DNA from: Carthagonibacter sp032251515
GTDB taxonomy: Bacteria; Gemmatimonadota; Gemmatimonadetes; Palauibacterales; Palauibacteraceae
Direction: 5' to 3'
Length of the DNA stretch: 64,000 nt
Assembly (NCBI GenBank): GCA_032251515.1
Contig: JAVVDU010000007.1
Span: forward strand, 1-64,000
In this document: positions 24,929 through 34,465 of the stretch, in pieces
Layout of the letters: each line of letters opens with the position of its first letter
Position numbering within the stretch: position 1 is the stretch's first letter
Notes under the pieces: generated by a model
What the model saw: the letters and a program-made list of their open reading frames with translations, nothing else
The model's database searches: none
What the model was told of the DNA's origin: nothing
Program-made: the position numbers and the translations under genes

Positions 24929-26941
24929 TCAGCCGCCCCCGGCCCCGGCTTCGAAGGCGCGGATCCGCCCCGCGAACGCGGAGGCGAGCACCGTGTACGG
25001 GCTCGCCAGGTAGACCTTCCCCGGTCCGCTGCGGCCCGGGAAGTTCCGGTTGATCGAGCTCACCGTCACCTGGTCGGGCGAGCGGCTGATCCCCGGTCCG
25101 GCGTTGATGCAGGCGCCGCACCCGGGCGCCAGGACGCGGATCCCGGCCCCGGTGAACAGGTCGTGCCACCCCTTCTCGACGGCCCAGCGCTCCACGTCGA
25201 CGGACCCGTACTGGAGCCACGCCTCCACTCCGTCCGCCACCCGCCCGCCCTGGGCGGCGAAGTGCTCGACGACCCGCGCCGCCATGGCCACGTCCTCCCG
25301 CTTCGCGCCCGTGCAGGAACCGGCGTACACGATGTCGACCGGCACGTCGCCCAGTTCGGCCAGCGGGACGCCGTGCCCGGGATCGCCCGGCGTGGCGACC
25401 ATGGGACCGAGCGCGTCCGCGTCGATTTCCATCGTCCACTCCCACTCGGCGTCCGGATCGCTCGCGAGGTCGCGCACCAGTCGCTCCGCCTCGGACCGTT
25501 CCATGCCGCGGCGCTCCACGAGGAAATCGGCGGTGTGCGCGTCGGGAGCGACGATGCCGGTGAAGCCGCCGATCTCGGCGACCATGTTCGTCAGGGTGGC
25601 GCGCTCGTCCACGCCCAGGGCCTCCACCGCCTCGCCGGCGAACTCGAGGATCTTCCCGATCGCCTCGCCGCCGCGCACGTAGGGGTGGCGGAGGATCTCC
25701 AGGATCAGGTCCTTGGCCGTCACGCCAGGCCGCAGTCGCCCGTCCACCCGGACGCGCACCGATGGCGGAACGCGGAGGCGCACGTCGCGCGTCGCCCAGC
25801 TGTTGACGATCGCCGTGGTGCCCACGCCGAACGCCACGCAGCCGATCGCGCCGGAGTGCGGGGTGTGCGAGTCGCTGCCGACGATCACCTGCCCGGGGAG
25901 GGCGTACGTGTCGAGCATCATCACGTGGCAGATCGTCTCGCTGCCCGTCCGGTCGGGAAGCTCCCCGTGCAGCCGGACCCCCTGCGCGGCGGCGAACTCC
26001 CGCTGGCGGTCGTGCAGCGCGTGCGCCGCGTCGAGCAGGCCCGCCCGCTTCTTCTCCTCGGAGATCACCTGGTCGAGGAACGCGAGGTGGTCGCGGAAGA
26101 ACAGGACGCTGTCGCGTTCGGCGATGGGCGCGTCCGGCCCGGCCCACTCCTCCCAGAACGTGGAGGCCATGGGAGTCACGTACTCGTGGCTGAACCGGAG
26201 GTCGCAGCGCACGAACCCCTCGTCGCCCGGCCGCACCGCGGGCACGCCCACCTCGCCGGCCGCCAGGTCCTTCACCCAGCGGCTCGCGAGGATCTTCTCG
26301 GCCAGGGTCATGGGACGGTCCGGTGGCGTCGGCACGGCTGGTACCTGGACGAGGCCCCGGCGGCGGGCCACGGCGTAGTCCAGCAGGCCGCCGAACTCGA
26401 TGATGTCCCGCTCGATGCGGCCCGCGTCGCCGATGAACGTCTCGAGGGGGATTTCCTCGCCGGCCCGGATGCGGTCGAGGACGGAGAAGTCCGTGGTCGT
26501 GAGAACCCCCAGGTTCTGGCAGTTCTCGCGGTAGATCCGCTCGATGTTCTCGGCCACGACCACGCGGATGCCCGCGGCGCGCTCGGCGTACGGCGACGCC
26601 TCGCGGCTCGAGCCCTTCCCCCGCCGGCGCCCGGACACGGAGGCGACGAATCCGCCCCGGCGCACGTCGTCCCGGCCGATCGGCTGCTCGCCCCCGCAGC
26701 GCAGGCCCACGTAGGGATAGCGGCCCAGGGTCTCGTCGAAGTAGTAGCAGACCCAGGCGGGGGTGATCTCGTCGGTGCTGATGTCGTCGCGCAGCGGGAT
26801 GGATGGATTCCAGTCGAGGTCCTCGCCGGCGAGCTGGCGCCGGATGAGCTCCGGGTCCTCGGTGAGGAACAGGATGCGCCCGGCGAGCCGCACGGTGTCG
26901 GGCCGGCGGCGCACCTCGCGCGTCAGCAGCACATCGGACAT
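24929..26941 (-). CDS. Aconitase/IPM-dehydratase family enzyme with N-terminal swivel domain
   Basis: 670 aa. The swivel (LeuD-like) domain is at the N-terminus, about 20-170, with RRGKGSSREASPYAE. The iron-sulphur catalytic part follows: GSDSHTPHSGAIG, AGSCTGAKRED and APGCGACINAGPG supply the Asp/His and the three cluster Cys. Usual aconitase A and the LeuC-LeuD fusion order place the swivel last; AcnB places it early but is longer. Substrate is uncertain: aconitate, homoaconitate, isopropylmalate or methylisocitrate. MSDVLL at 26941 has a GGGGG tract upstream. Confidence 0.85.
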   Translation of the reverse strand: MSDVLLTREVRRRPDTVRLAGRILFLTEDPELIRRQLAGEDLDWNPSIPLRDDISTDEITPAWVCYYFDETLGRYPYVGLRCGGEQPIGRDDVRRGGFVASVSGRRRGKGSSREASPYAERAAGIRVVVAENIERIYRENCQNLGVLTTTDFSVLDRIRAGEEIPLETFIGDAGRIERDIIEFGGLLDYAVARRRGLVQVPAVPTPPDRPMTLAEKILASRWVKDLAAGEVGVPAVRPGDEGFVRCDLRFSHEYVTPMASTFWEEWAGPDAPIAERDSVLFFRDHLAFLDQVISEEKKRAGLLDAAHALHDRQREFAAAQGVRLHGELPDRTGSETICHVMMLDTYALPGQVIVGSDSHTPHSGAIGCVAFGVGTTAIVNSWATRDVRLRVPPSVRVRVDGRLRPGVTAKDLILEILRHPYVRGGEAIGKILEFAGEAVEALGVDERATLTNMVAEIGGFTGIVAPDAHTADFLVERRGMERSEAERLVRDLASDPDAEWEWTMEIDADALGPMVATPGDPGHGVPLAELGDVPVDIVYAGSCTGAKREDVAMAARVVEHFAAQGGRVADGVEAWLQYGSVDVERWAVEKGWHDLFTGAGIRVLAPGCGACINAGPGISRSPDQVTVSSINRNFPGRSGPGKVYLASPYTVLASAFAGRIRAFEAGAGGG

Positions 26942-27210
26942 GGTCGAACCCCCACTTCGAGTCGCCCCGCACCGGGCCGCACCCCGCACCGGCCGGCGGG
27001 CGGGCTGACGGCCTTCCGGCCGCGGGGGGGGCGGAATCTATGCGTCCCGTCCGGCCCGGGCGAGGCGCCCCCGGCGAGGCCCCGCCGGTCGGTCCGGCGC
27101 CGAACCCGACCGGCTCGCCCGGGCCCGCGGACTCCCCTAGCTTCGATGCGGACGGGCTTCCCGGGAACCCCCGGAGCCCACCGATCCGTTCCCGCAGCGA
27201 AGGCGGTCCG

Positions 27211-28263
27211 ATGACGTCTCCCCGCGCCGCACCGCGCGGCCCGCTCGTGTACCGCGATCCGGCCCGGACGGCGTGGCGCGTCTCCGGCGCCGGGGCGGCT
27301 CGCGCCCTGCACGGGCTCCTCACCAACGACATCCTCGCCCCGGCGCCGGGCGCGGCCATCTCGTGTCTCGTCCTCGATCCGCGCGGCCGGACGCTGGCGG
27401 ACGTGCGCGTCCTGAAGGGGGAGGCCGGGCTCGTGCTCGACCTGCCGGCGGCCGCCGCCGAAGCGCTGGCGGCGCACTTCGCCCGGTATCTGCCGCCCCG
27501 CCTGGCCCGGACGGAACCGCTGGAGGGGGCCGTGCTGGTCCGCGTCCTCGGTCCGGAGGCGGACGCCGCGGCCCGGGAGGCGGTCGGCGCGGGCGATGGC
27601 CCGGAGCCAGGCCGCTTCGTGCCGTTCGGGGGCGGGGGGACGGACCACGGGCCGGGCGGGGCCGCGAGCGCGGGGACCCCTGACCGCCCGCAGGCCGCCG
27701 GGGCCGCGGATGATGCCGCGGGCCCGGCCGGGTTCCTCGTCGGGCGGTGGCCGGACGAGGGCGGGGGCATCGACGTGCTTCTCCTCCGCGCCGCCGACGC
27801 CGGGCAGCGGCTGGAGCGGGCCGCGGCGGCGCGGGGCGGCGGGCCCCTGGACGACGATGCCTGGGAGGCGTGGCGCATCGAGCGGGGGATCCCGGAGTTC
27901 GGTCGCGACTTCGATGCGGCGAACCTGCCCCAGGAGACCGGGCTCGCGGCGCGGACCGTCAGCTTCGAGAAGGGCTGTTACACGGGCCAGGAAGTCGTGG
28001 CCCGCATCCACTACCGCGGCCACGTGAACCGCCACCTGCGCGGGCTGCGCTTCCCCGCCGGCGCAGCTCCCCCGGTCGGCGCTTCCATGTATCTCGGCGA
28101 AAAGGAGATCGGCCGCGTCACCTCGACGGCGCGTTCGCCCTCCCTCGGCCCGATCGGCCTCGGCATGGTGCGCCGGGAGGTCGCGCCCGGCGACTGCGTG
28201 GGGCTCGCCCCGGGCGGTCCGGCGGACATCGAAGTGGTCGAATTTCCCTTTACATCGGCGTAA
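27211..28263 (+). CDS. ygfZ: YgfZ/GcvT-like folate-binding Fe-S assembly protein
   Basis: 350 aa. The signature KGCYTGQE (254-261) is diagnostic of YgfZ. The GcvT-like fold covers the N-terminal 110 residues, with LTNDI near 37-41. A Gly/Asp-rich insert at about 125-175 is unusual. YgfZ helps build or repair certain Fe-S enzymes with folate; here it is divergent from an Fe-S aconitase-family enzyme, which could be a client. ATG 27211 has AAGGCGG upstream; the longer frame from 27040 crosses the promoter. Confidence 0.9.
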   Translation: MTSPRAAPRGPLVYRDPARTAWRVSGAGAARALHGLLTNDILAPAPGAAISCLVLDPRGRTLADVRVLKGEAGLVLDLPAAAAEALAAHFARYLPPRLARTEPLEGAVLVRVLGPEADAAAREAVGAGDGPEPGRFVPFGGGGTDHGPGGAASAGTPDRPQAAGAADDAAGPAGFLVGRWPDEGGGIDVLLLRAADAGQRLERAAAARGGGPLDDDAWEAWRIERGIPEFGRDFDAANLPQETGLAARTVSFEKGCYTGQEVVARIHYRGHVNRHLRGLRFPAGAAPPVGASMYLGEKEIGRVTSTARSPSLGPIGLGMVRREVAPGDCVGLAPGGPADIEVVEFPFTSA

Positions 28264-28280
28264 AGCGACAGCGTCGCCGT

Positions 28281-28309
28281 TTGAACTTTGCCGCGGCCGC
28301 GCCTATGTT
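28281..28309 (+). promoter_or_regulatory. Sigma70-like promoter for the 2-oxoacid dehydrogenase operon
   Basis: TTGAAC (28281-28286), 17-bp spacer, TATGTT (28304-28309), located 120 bp before the E1alpha ATG. A short GCGAC/GTCGC hairpin (28265-28277) just after the ygfZ stop may separate the units. Confidence 0.5.
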
Positions 28310-28429
28310 CGCGGATCGGTGGCGGTTTCGGGCCACGCGTGGGCGACGTTCCCCGCACCGGGTCCCGGGACGGCGAGGCACGACCTCCAGCGCGGGTGAG
28401 GCGCCCTGAAATCCATCGGCAGGCAGGAG

Positions 28430-29443
28430 ATGCTGGACCTGCACCGCTTCATGGTGCTGACCCGGACGCTGGAGGAACGGCTGGAAGTCCTGTTCAAGCA
28501 GGGCCACATCGTCGGCGGGCTGTACCGCAGCCTCGGCCAGGAGGCCACGGCGGTGGGCAGCGCCTTCGCCCTGGAGGAGGGCGACTGGCTCGCCCCGTCG
28601 ATCCGGGACATGGGCGCGCTGTTCGTGCGCGGCCTGGCGCCCGAGGAGATGCTGCGGCAGTACACGGCCCGCGGCACCTCCCTGTGCGCGGGAAAGGACA
28701 ACACGACGCATTTCACCGTCCCGGAGCTCGGCCTGCTCGGCCCGATCAGCCCGCTCGGCACCCAGCTCTGCGTGCTGAACGGCGTGGCGTTCGCGTTCCG
28801 GCGACGCGGCACGGACCGGGTCTGCCTGACCTACCAGGGAGAGGGCGCGAGCCGCACGGGAGCCTCGCACGAGGGGTTCGCGATGGCCGCCGCCCTCGAC
28901 CTTCCCGTCGTGATCGTGCTCGAGCACAACCGCTGGTCGTTCGGCACGCGCAGCGACCGGGCCGCGGCGGTGGAAGACTGGGCGCACACGGCGGTGGCGT
29001 ACGGGCTGCCCGCGCGGAGCGTGGACGGCAACGACGTTCTCGAGGTGTGGGAGGCGACGGGCGAGGCCGTCTCCCGGGCCCGCTCCGGCGGTGGACCCGG
29101 CGTGGTGGTGGCCGAGACGTACCGCATGCTGGGCCACGCGCAGCACGACGCCCAGCGCTACGTGCCGGCGGAGGAGTTGGAGGAGTGGCGGGCGCGCGAC
29201 CCGATCCGGAGATTCGAGAAGGTGCTGCTGGACGAGGGCTTCCTGTCGCAGGCGGGCATCGAGGAGGTACACGCCGACGTGACCGCGGAGGTCGCCGCGG
29301 CGGCGGAGCGGGCGCTGGACGAGCCGTATCCCGTCCCCGAGGAGGCACGGACGCGGGTGTACGCCGATCCCGGCGACGATCCCCCGATTCCGTGGACGCG
29401 CACCGATCCCGTGGCGGGCGACTATCTGGGAGGTGCCGCGTGA
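28430..29443 (+). CDS. 2-oxoacid dehydrogenase E1 component, alpha subunit
   Basis: 337 aa. Thiamine-diphosphate enzyme: substrate channel region GLYRSLGQEATAVG, the cofactor motif appears as QGEGASRTG...EHNRWSFG, and the phosphorylation-loop region as YRMLGHAQHD. The cofactor motif reads GEG where most E1 alpha chains have GDG, a conservative change at the metal ligand. It decarboxylates pyruvate or a branched-chain 2-oxoacid; motifs do not settle which. The GTG of E1beta overlaps its stop (GTGA). Confidence 0.9.
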   Translation: MLDLHRFMVLTRTLEERLEVLFKQGHIVGGLYRSLGQEATAVGSAFALEEGDWLAPSIRDMGALFVRGLAPEEMLRQYTARGTSLCAGKDNTTHFTVPELGLLGPISPLGTQLCVLNGVAFAFRRRGTDRVCLTYQGEGASRTGASHEGFAMAAALDLPVVIVLEHNRWSFGTRSDRAAAVEDWAHTAVAYGLPARSVDGNDVLEVWEATGEAVSRARSGGGPGVVVAETYRMLGHAQHDAQRYVPAEELEEWRARDPIRRFEKVLLDEGFLSQAGIEEVHADVTAEVAAAAERALDEPYPVPEEARTRVYADPGDDPPIPWTRTDPVAGDYLGGAA

Positions 29444-30513
29444 GCGGATCCGATCCGGCCGGCCCGTCGCCGCCGCGCCCCGTCCCGTCGCCGGCCGATG
29501 ACGCCGCGCGGGCCGCGGGCGCGCAGACGCCCCTCGTCGAGGTCACCTACCTCGAGGCGATCCGCGAGGCGATGCGGGCGGAGATGCGCCGCGACGACCG
29601 CGTGTTCCTGCTCGGCGAGGACATCGGCGTGTACGGCGGCGCGTTCAAGATCACCGAGGGGTTCCTGGAGGAGTTCGGCCCGGACCGGGTGATCGACACG
29701 CCGATCAGCGAGGCAGCGATCGTGGGAGCCGCGATCGGCGCGGCGCACATGGGCCTGCGGCCGGTGGCCGAGATGCAGTTCATCGACTTCATCGCCCCGG
29801 CGTTCGACATGATCGTGAACTTCGCGGCGAAGTCCCGCTACCGGACGGGAATCGGGGCCGGGCTGGTGATCCGCGGCCCGTGCGGCGGCGGCGCCCGTTC
29901 GGGCCCCTTCCACTCGCAGAACGTGGAGTCGTACTTCGCCAACGTGCCCGGCCTGAAGATGGTCGCGCCGGCGACGGCCCGGGACGCCGCCGGGCTGCTC
30001 ATCGCGGCGATCCGCGACCCGGATCCCGTGCTCTACTTCGAGCACAAGTTCCTGTACCGCCGGGTGAAAGAGGCGCTGCCGCCGGGCGACGAGATCGTGG
30101 TGCCGCTCGGACGGGCGCGCACGCACCGGCCCGGCGACGCCCTGACCATCGTCACGTGGGGCGCCATGGTCTGGAAGTGCGCCGCCGCCGCCGACCGGAT
30201 CGCGGCGGAGGACGGGGCCGAGTGCGAGGTCATCGACCTCCGCTCGCTGCGGCCGCTGGATGCAGACGCGATCGTGAACGGCGTGCGGCGGACGGGGCGG
30301 CTCCTCGTGGTGCACGAGGCCCCCGGGTTCGGGGGGCTGGCCGGCGAGATCTGCGCCCAGGTCAACGAGCGGGCGTTCGAGTGGCTCGACGCGCCCGTGC
30401 GGCGCGTCACGGCGCTGGACACCCCCGTCCCGTTCGCTCCGACGCTCGAAGACTGGTTCCTGCCGCAGGAAGAGGACATCGTGGCGGCCGCCCGCTGGCT
30501 GCTCGCCTACTGA
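29440..30513 (+). CDS. 2-oxoacid dehydrogenase E1 component, beta subunit
   Basis: 357 aa from GTG 29440. After a Pro/Ala-rich 30-residue leader, the transketolase-like domain starts (TYLEAIREAMRAEM). LLGEDIGVYGGAFK, DTPISEAAIVGAAIG and the RGPCGGG stretch are typical of PDH/BCKDH beta chains; the C-terminal domain includes VHEAPGFGGLAGE. It forms an alpha2beta2 tetramer with the upstream product. Confidence 0.93.
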   Translation: MSGSDPAGPSPPRPVPSPADDAARAAGAQTPLVEVTYLEAIREAMRAEMRRDDRVFLLGEDIGVYGGAFKITEGFLEEFGPDRVIDTPISEAAIVGAAIGAAHMGLRPVAEMQFIDFIAPAFDMIVNFAAKSRYRTGIGAGLVIRGPCGGGARSGPFHSQNVESYFANVPGLKMVAPATARDAAGLLIAAIRDPDPVLYFEHKFLYRRVKEALPPGDEIVVPLGRARTHRPGDALTIVTWGAMVWKCAAAADRIAAEDGAECEVIDLRSLRPLDADAIVNGVRRTGRLLVVHEAPGFGGLAGEICAQVNERAFEWLDAPVRRVTALDTPVPFAPTLEDWFLPQEEDIVAAARWLLAY

Positions 30514-30541
30514 CACGAGCCACCCGGAAGAGGATACGGAC

Positions 30542-31954
30542 ATGGCCAAGGTCGACGTGATCATGCCCCAGATGGGAGAGTCCATCGCCGAGGGCACCCT
30601 GACGAAGTGGCTCAAGAAGGTGGGCGACCAGGTGGAGCGGGACGAGGACCTGTTCGAGATCTCCACCGACAAGGTCGACGCGGACATCCCGTCTCCGCAG
30701 AGCGGCACGCTGGTGGAGATCCTCGTCGAGGAGGGCGAGACGGTGGAGGTGAACGCCGTCGTCGCCCGCATCGACACCGAGGGCGGCGCGGCCGACGCCG
30801 AAGGCTCGGCGGGAACGGACGAGGAGGAGCCGGAGCCCGCGGAAGCCGCGGCGGACGGAGGGGCCGGTGCGGCGGACGCGGATGCCGCCGTCGGGAAAGG
30901 CGACGGCGAACCGGCCGACCGCGAGGAGCGGCTCCGCACCCGCAGCACGCCGCTCGTCCGGAAGATCGCCGCGGAGCACGACGTCGACATCTCCGAGGTC
31001 GAGGGGAGCGGGATCGCCGGACGCGTGACGCGCGACGACATCCTCGCCCACATCGAGGCGCGCGCGAAGGGCGAGGCGCCCGCGGCGAAGCGGGCGGGCG
31101 CCCCGGCCGACGCCCCCGCGCCCGAGAAGGCCGCGCAGGAGAAGCCCGCCGCCGCGCCGGCCGAGGCGGCTCGTCCCGGCACGATGCGCGTGCCGATCCA
31201 CGGCGCGACACTCGACATCCGGATCCCCCAGGTGCCGGTCCGCGAGGGCGACCGCGTCGAGGAAATGAGCCGCGTCCGGCTCCGCACGATGGAGCACATG
31301 CTCATGTCGAAGCGGATCTCGGCGCACGTCACGTCGGTGAACGAGATCGACTTCGAGCGGGTCGTGGCGCTCCGCCGGAAGCTGAAGCCGAAGTTCGAGG
31401 AGCAGGGCGTGAAGCTCACCTACGGCCCGTTCATCATGAAGGCCGTGGTCGAGGGCCTGCTCGCCTACCCCATCCTGAACGCGTCGGTGGACGGGACGCG
31501 CATCGTCTATCACCGCGACGTGAACCTCGGGATCGCGGTGGCGGTGAACGACGGCAAGGAGCTCATCGTCCCGGTGCTGCGCAACGCCGACCGGCTGTCG
31601 CTGCTCGGCCTCGCGCAGGGTGCGAACGAGCTCGCCGAGAAGGCGCGCTCCAAGACGCTCGACTTCGACGACATCCAGGGCGGCTCGTTCACGATCACCA
31701 ACGTCGGGGTCTTCGGGAACCTGTTCGGGACTCCGATCGTGAACCAGCCGCAGGTGGCGATCCTCGGGACGGGCGTGATCGAGAAGCGTCCCGTCGTGGC
31801 GCAGGACGCGCACGGCAACGACGTGATCGCGATCCGGCACATGTCCTACTTCGGGCTCAGCTACGACCACCGCGTGGTGGACGGCGCGATGGCGGCCTTC
31901 TTCCTGAACAAGGTGAAGGAAGTGCTGGAGAACTTCCCGGAGGAAGGCGTCTGA
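30542..31954 (+). CDS. Dihydrolipoyl acyltransferase E2 component
   Basis: 470 aa. One lipoyl domain (1-78) with the modified lysine in EISTDKVDAD (K44), a Glu/Ala/Asp linker, a peripheral-subunit-binding domain at about 138-175 (TPLVRKIAAEHDVDISEVEG), a second Ala/Pro linker, and a catalytic domain ending YDHRVVDGAMAAFFL with the HxxxDG motif. It transfers the acyl group to CoA. It lies 28 bp after E1beta, and no E3 gene is nearby, so lipoamide dehydrogenase must be encoded elsewhere. Confidence 0.95.
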   Translation: MAKVDVIMPQMGESIAEGTLTKWLKKVGDQVERDEDLFEISTDKVDADIPSPQSGTLVEILVEEGETVEVNAVVARIDTEGGAADAEGSAGTDEEEPEPAEAAADGGAGAADADAAVGKGDGEPADREERLRTRSTPLVRKIAAEHDVDISEVEGSGIAGRVTRDDILAHIEARAKGEAPAAKRAGAPADAPAPEKAAQEKPAAAPAEAARPGTMRVPIHGATLDIRIPQVPVREGDRVEEMSRVRLRTMEHMLMSKRISAHVTSVNEIDFERVVALRRKLKPKFEEQGVKLTYGPFIMKAVVEGLLAYPILNASVDGTRIVYHRDVNLGIAVAVNDGKELIVPVLRNADRLSLLGLAQGANELAEKARSKTLDFDDIQGGSFTITNVGVFGNLFGTPIVNQPQVAILGTGVIEKRPVVAQDAHGNDVIAIRHMSYFGLSYDHRVVDGAMAAFFLNKVKEVLENFPEEGV

Positions 31955-31978
31955 GACGCTCCCGCGCCGTGATGTGAT

Positions 31979-32016
31979 CGCGGCCCGCGGGGCATGGGTC
32001 TCGGCCGCGGGCCGCG
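31979..32016. terminator. 12-bp perfect GC hairpin between convergent genes
   Basis: CGCGGCCCGCGG (31979-31990) and its exact complement (32005-32016) with a 14-nt loop, 25 bp after the E2 stop and before the M14 stop. There is no T tract. It could act on both strands. Confidence 0.55.
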
Positions 32017-32047
32017 GGACGGGACCGGCCGCGGGGCCGCGGAAACT

Positions 32048-34465
32048 TCAGTCGGGGAGGCCGCGCCGGGCGAGCGCTGCGAACAGGAGAGGCACCGACG
32101 CCCGCGCCTGGCCCCGGTACAGCGGGTCGAAGGCGAACAACACGACGCGGCCGCGCCCCAGAGGCACCTCCAGCGCGGCGGTGGCGCCCGCCAGATGCGA
32201 CTCGCCGTGCACCCAGCCCGACAGCACGGTGGGGCGGGCCCCGAAGCGGGCGATCACCCGGGCTCCCGACCCGGGCCGCCGCTGCAGGGCGTACGGCCCG
32301 TTCAGCCACGCGGCCAGGCGACGCGGCGTTCCGGCCGCCACCGCGGCGGCGGAGTCCACGGCGAGCGACACGATGGCGCCCGGCGCGAGGAAGTCCTCGT
32401 CCGGCAGGTCACGCAGCGGCTGGTCCACCGGAAGCCCGAGCGCCTGGATCGCGAAATCCGTCGCTCCGCCGATCGCCACGAGCGTGCCGCCGCCCTCGAC
32501 GTAACTCCGCAGCGCCCGCGCCCCCTCCCCAGCCAGCCCGCCGGTGTAGGCGGGCGGCTGCTCGCCGGGCTGCCAGCCCTCGGCGAGGGCGTTCGCGGCG
32601 ATCGAGGGCAACAGGATCGCCGTCCAATCCCGCGGCAGCCCTCCCGTCACCAGGTCCTCGTCGCGCAGGACGGCGTACGGCACGCCAGCCCGGTCGAACC
32701 ACCAGCGTGCCCAGCCCTCGTTCTCCGCCGGCACCCACGGCCTGTACAGTCCGATCAGGGTCCCGGCTTCCGCGGCCAGCATCTCCGCGCGGCGGCGTGG
32801 CCGGTCGGTCTCTCGCACCGGTTCGGCGGGAACTGCCGGAACCGCGGCGAGCGGCACGGCCTCCGCCCCCAGCAGCAGGGCGAGCGTGTGCGCGGTGCTC
32901 CACCCGTACGGCGGCACCGGCGTCGCGTCCGGCCCCCGACCATCGAATGCGGGCGGATACGGCTTCGGCGCCAGGAGGACCTGCGCGAAGGCGGCGTACG
33001 GCTGCCGCATCGGGACCAGGTAGGTGCCGGCGGGGAACCCCCGGCCGGCGGCGCGGAAGGCCTCGGCGCTGCGCTCCACCTCGACGCCACCGGTCACCAG
33101 CGCATCCACGAGCGCCTCGACCGCCCCGGAGTCGTGCGCCGCGGGCGGGATCGCCCAGGCAGCGGGCCGACCCGGCCGGCCGGCCACGGCCCGCTCGCCC
33201 ACGGCGACGAAGGTGCGCAGCCAGTCCGTGCGCCGCCCGCTCGCCTCGCGGAGGACGGCCAGGGAGGCCGCCTCCATCATCGACAGCGCGTCGGCCAGCG
33301 TCCACTCCCCCCCGGGCCATGGGCGGGGGAAGTTCCACGAGGCCCTCTTCGGGTCGTAGCCTCGACCCGCCTCCAGCTGCTCGAACGGCACCGTCACGGG
33401 GGTGGCCAGGCGGGCCGAAGCGGTCTCGCTGAGGATCCGCACCGCGCCGTGGTACAGCGGCCAGGCGCGGCCCGGGTCCCAGGCGTCGAAGTCGCCCGCC
33501 ACCAGCACGCCGCTCCGTCCCTCCCGCAGGAGCGACCACGCCACGGCCGTGCCCAGCGCGTTCGTCGCGCCGACGAGGAGCGGGTCGACGTTCGGCTCGA
33601 TGGGGTCGATCCACGGCGGCAGGAAGAGCCGGCTCGCGTGCGTGCCCTGCTGGTGCACGTCGTGCACGATGTGCGGCCGCCACGCGAGGTGGACCCGCTC
33701 GACGACGGCGCGCGTCTCGGCCAGCGTGAACGCGTACCAGTCACGGTTGTTGTCGTGGCCGGCGTAGTGATGGTAGAGGAAGGGGGGCGGCGACCCCTCC
33801 CAGGGCATGTCGATCGTCGCTCGGTACCAGTCCGCCACCAGGTCCGTCCCGTCGGGGTTCAGGGACGGAACCACGAGGACCACCGTCTCGTCGAGGATCC
33901 GCTGGACGTCAGGGGCATCGGAGGAGGCGAGCCGGTACGCGAGACGCACCGGAAGCAGCGAGCCCGCCACCTCGGTCGAGTGCAGCCCGGCGGTCACGGC
34001 CACCACCAGCCGCCCGCGCCGCACCAGGTCCGCCCGTTCCTCCGCGTCGCGGATCCGCCGGGGATCGGCGAGGCGCGCCTGGATCTCCCGCAGCTCCTCG
34101 AGCCGCTCCAGGTTCCGCGGACTGCTGATCGTCAGGAGCGTGAGCGGCCGGTCCAGGGTCGAGCGTCCGATCGTGTCCAGCACGATCCGGTCGCTCGCCG
34201 CCGCCAGCGTGTCGAGATAGGCCGAGATCGCGCCCCAGTCGGCGAGCCGACGCGGTTCGCCGGGCTGAAAGCCGAGAACGTCTTCCGGGAGAGGAAGGGG
34301 ACGGTCCGCCGCGGCCCGCTGGGGCGGTGCCTCCTGGCCCCGGGCCGCCGGGGGCGCCACGACGGCAGCGGCCAGCGCCAGCCACGCCAGGAAGGCCCGT
34401 GTGGCCCGCGACGGGCCGAAGGACGAGGCGCCGGCCGGCCGGCCGCGGTCCTCGCCCGCCCTCAC
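32048..34465 (-). CDS. Secreted M14 family zinc carboxypeptidase-like protein
   Basis: 805 aa from a GTG overlapping the HAD stop (GTGA). Signal peptide (RAFLAWLALAAAVVAPPAARG). The M14 domain at about 55-330 shows GLHSTEVAG (HxxE ligands), NPDG, NNRDWY and HDVHQQG (third ligand). The remaining 470 residues form a second region with Gly-rich strands ending in a glutamine-amidotransferase-like segment (TLVAIGGATDFAI, GRVVLFAFDP), as in several large M14 proteins of soil and marine bacteria. It probably trims peptides or peptidoglycan outside the cytoplasm. Confidence 0.85.
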   Translation of the reverse strand: MRAGEDRGRPAGASSFGPSRATRAFLAWLALAAAVVAPPAARGQEAPPQRAAADRPLPLPEDVLGFQPGEPRRLADWGAISAYLDTLAAASDRIVLDTIGRSTLDRPLTLLTISSPRNLERLEELREIQARLADPRRIRDAEERADLVRRGRLVVAVTAGLHSTEVAGSLLPVRLAYRLASSDAPDVQRILDETVVLVVPSLNPDGTDLVADWYRATIDMPWEGSPPPFLYHHYAGHDNNRDWYAFTLAETRAVVERVHLAWRPHIVHDVHQQGTHASRLFLPPWIDPIEPNVDPLLVGATNALGTAVAWSLLREGRSGVLVAGDFDAWDPGRAWPLYHGAVRILSETASARLATPVTVPFEQLEAGRGYDPKRASWNFPRPWPGGEWTLADALSMMEAASLAVLREASGRRTDWLRTFVAVGERAVAGRPGRPAAWAIPPAAHDSGAVEALVDALVTGGVEVERSAEAFRAAGRGFPAGTYLVPMRQPYAAFAQVLLAPKPYPPAFDGRGPDATPVPPYGWSTAHTLALLLGAEAVPLAAVPAVPAEPVRETDRPRRRAEMLAAEAGTLIGLYRPWVPAENEGWARWWFDRAGVPYAVLRDEDLVTGGLPRDWTAILLPSIAANALAEGWQPGEQPPAYTGGLAGEGARALRSYVEGGGTLVAIGGATDFAIQALGLPVDQPLRDLPDEDFLAPGAIVSLAVDSAAAVAAGTPRRLAAWLNGPYALQRRPGSGARVIARFGARPTVLSGWVHGESHLAGATAALEVPLGRGRVVLFAFDPLYRGQARASVPLLFAALARRGLPD

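Noticed and set aside
24129..27878. 1249-codon minus frame
   Set aside because: Low-complexity shadow crossing three real genes on both strands.
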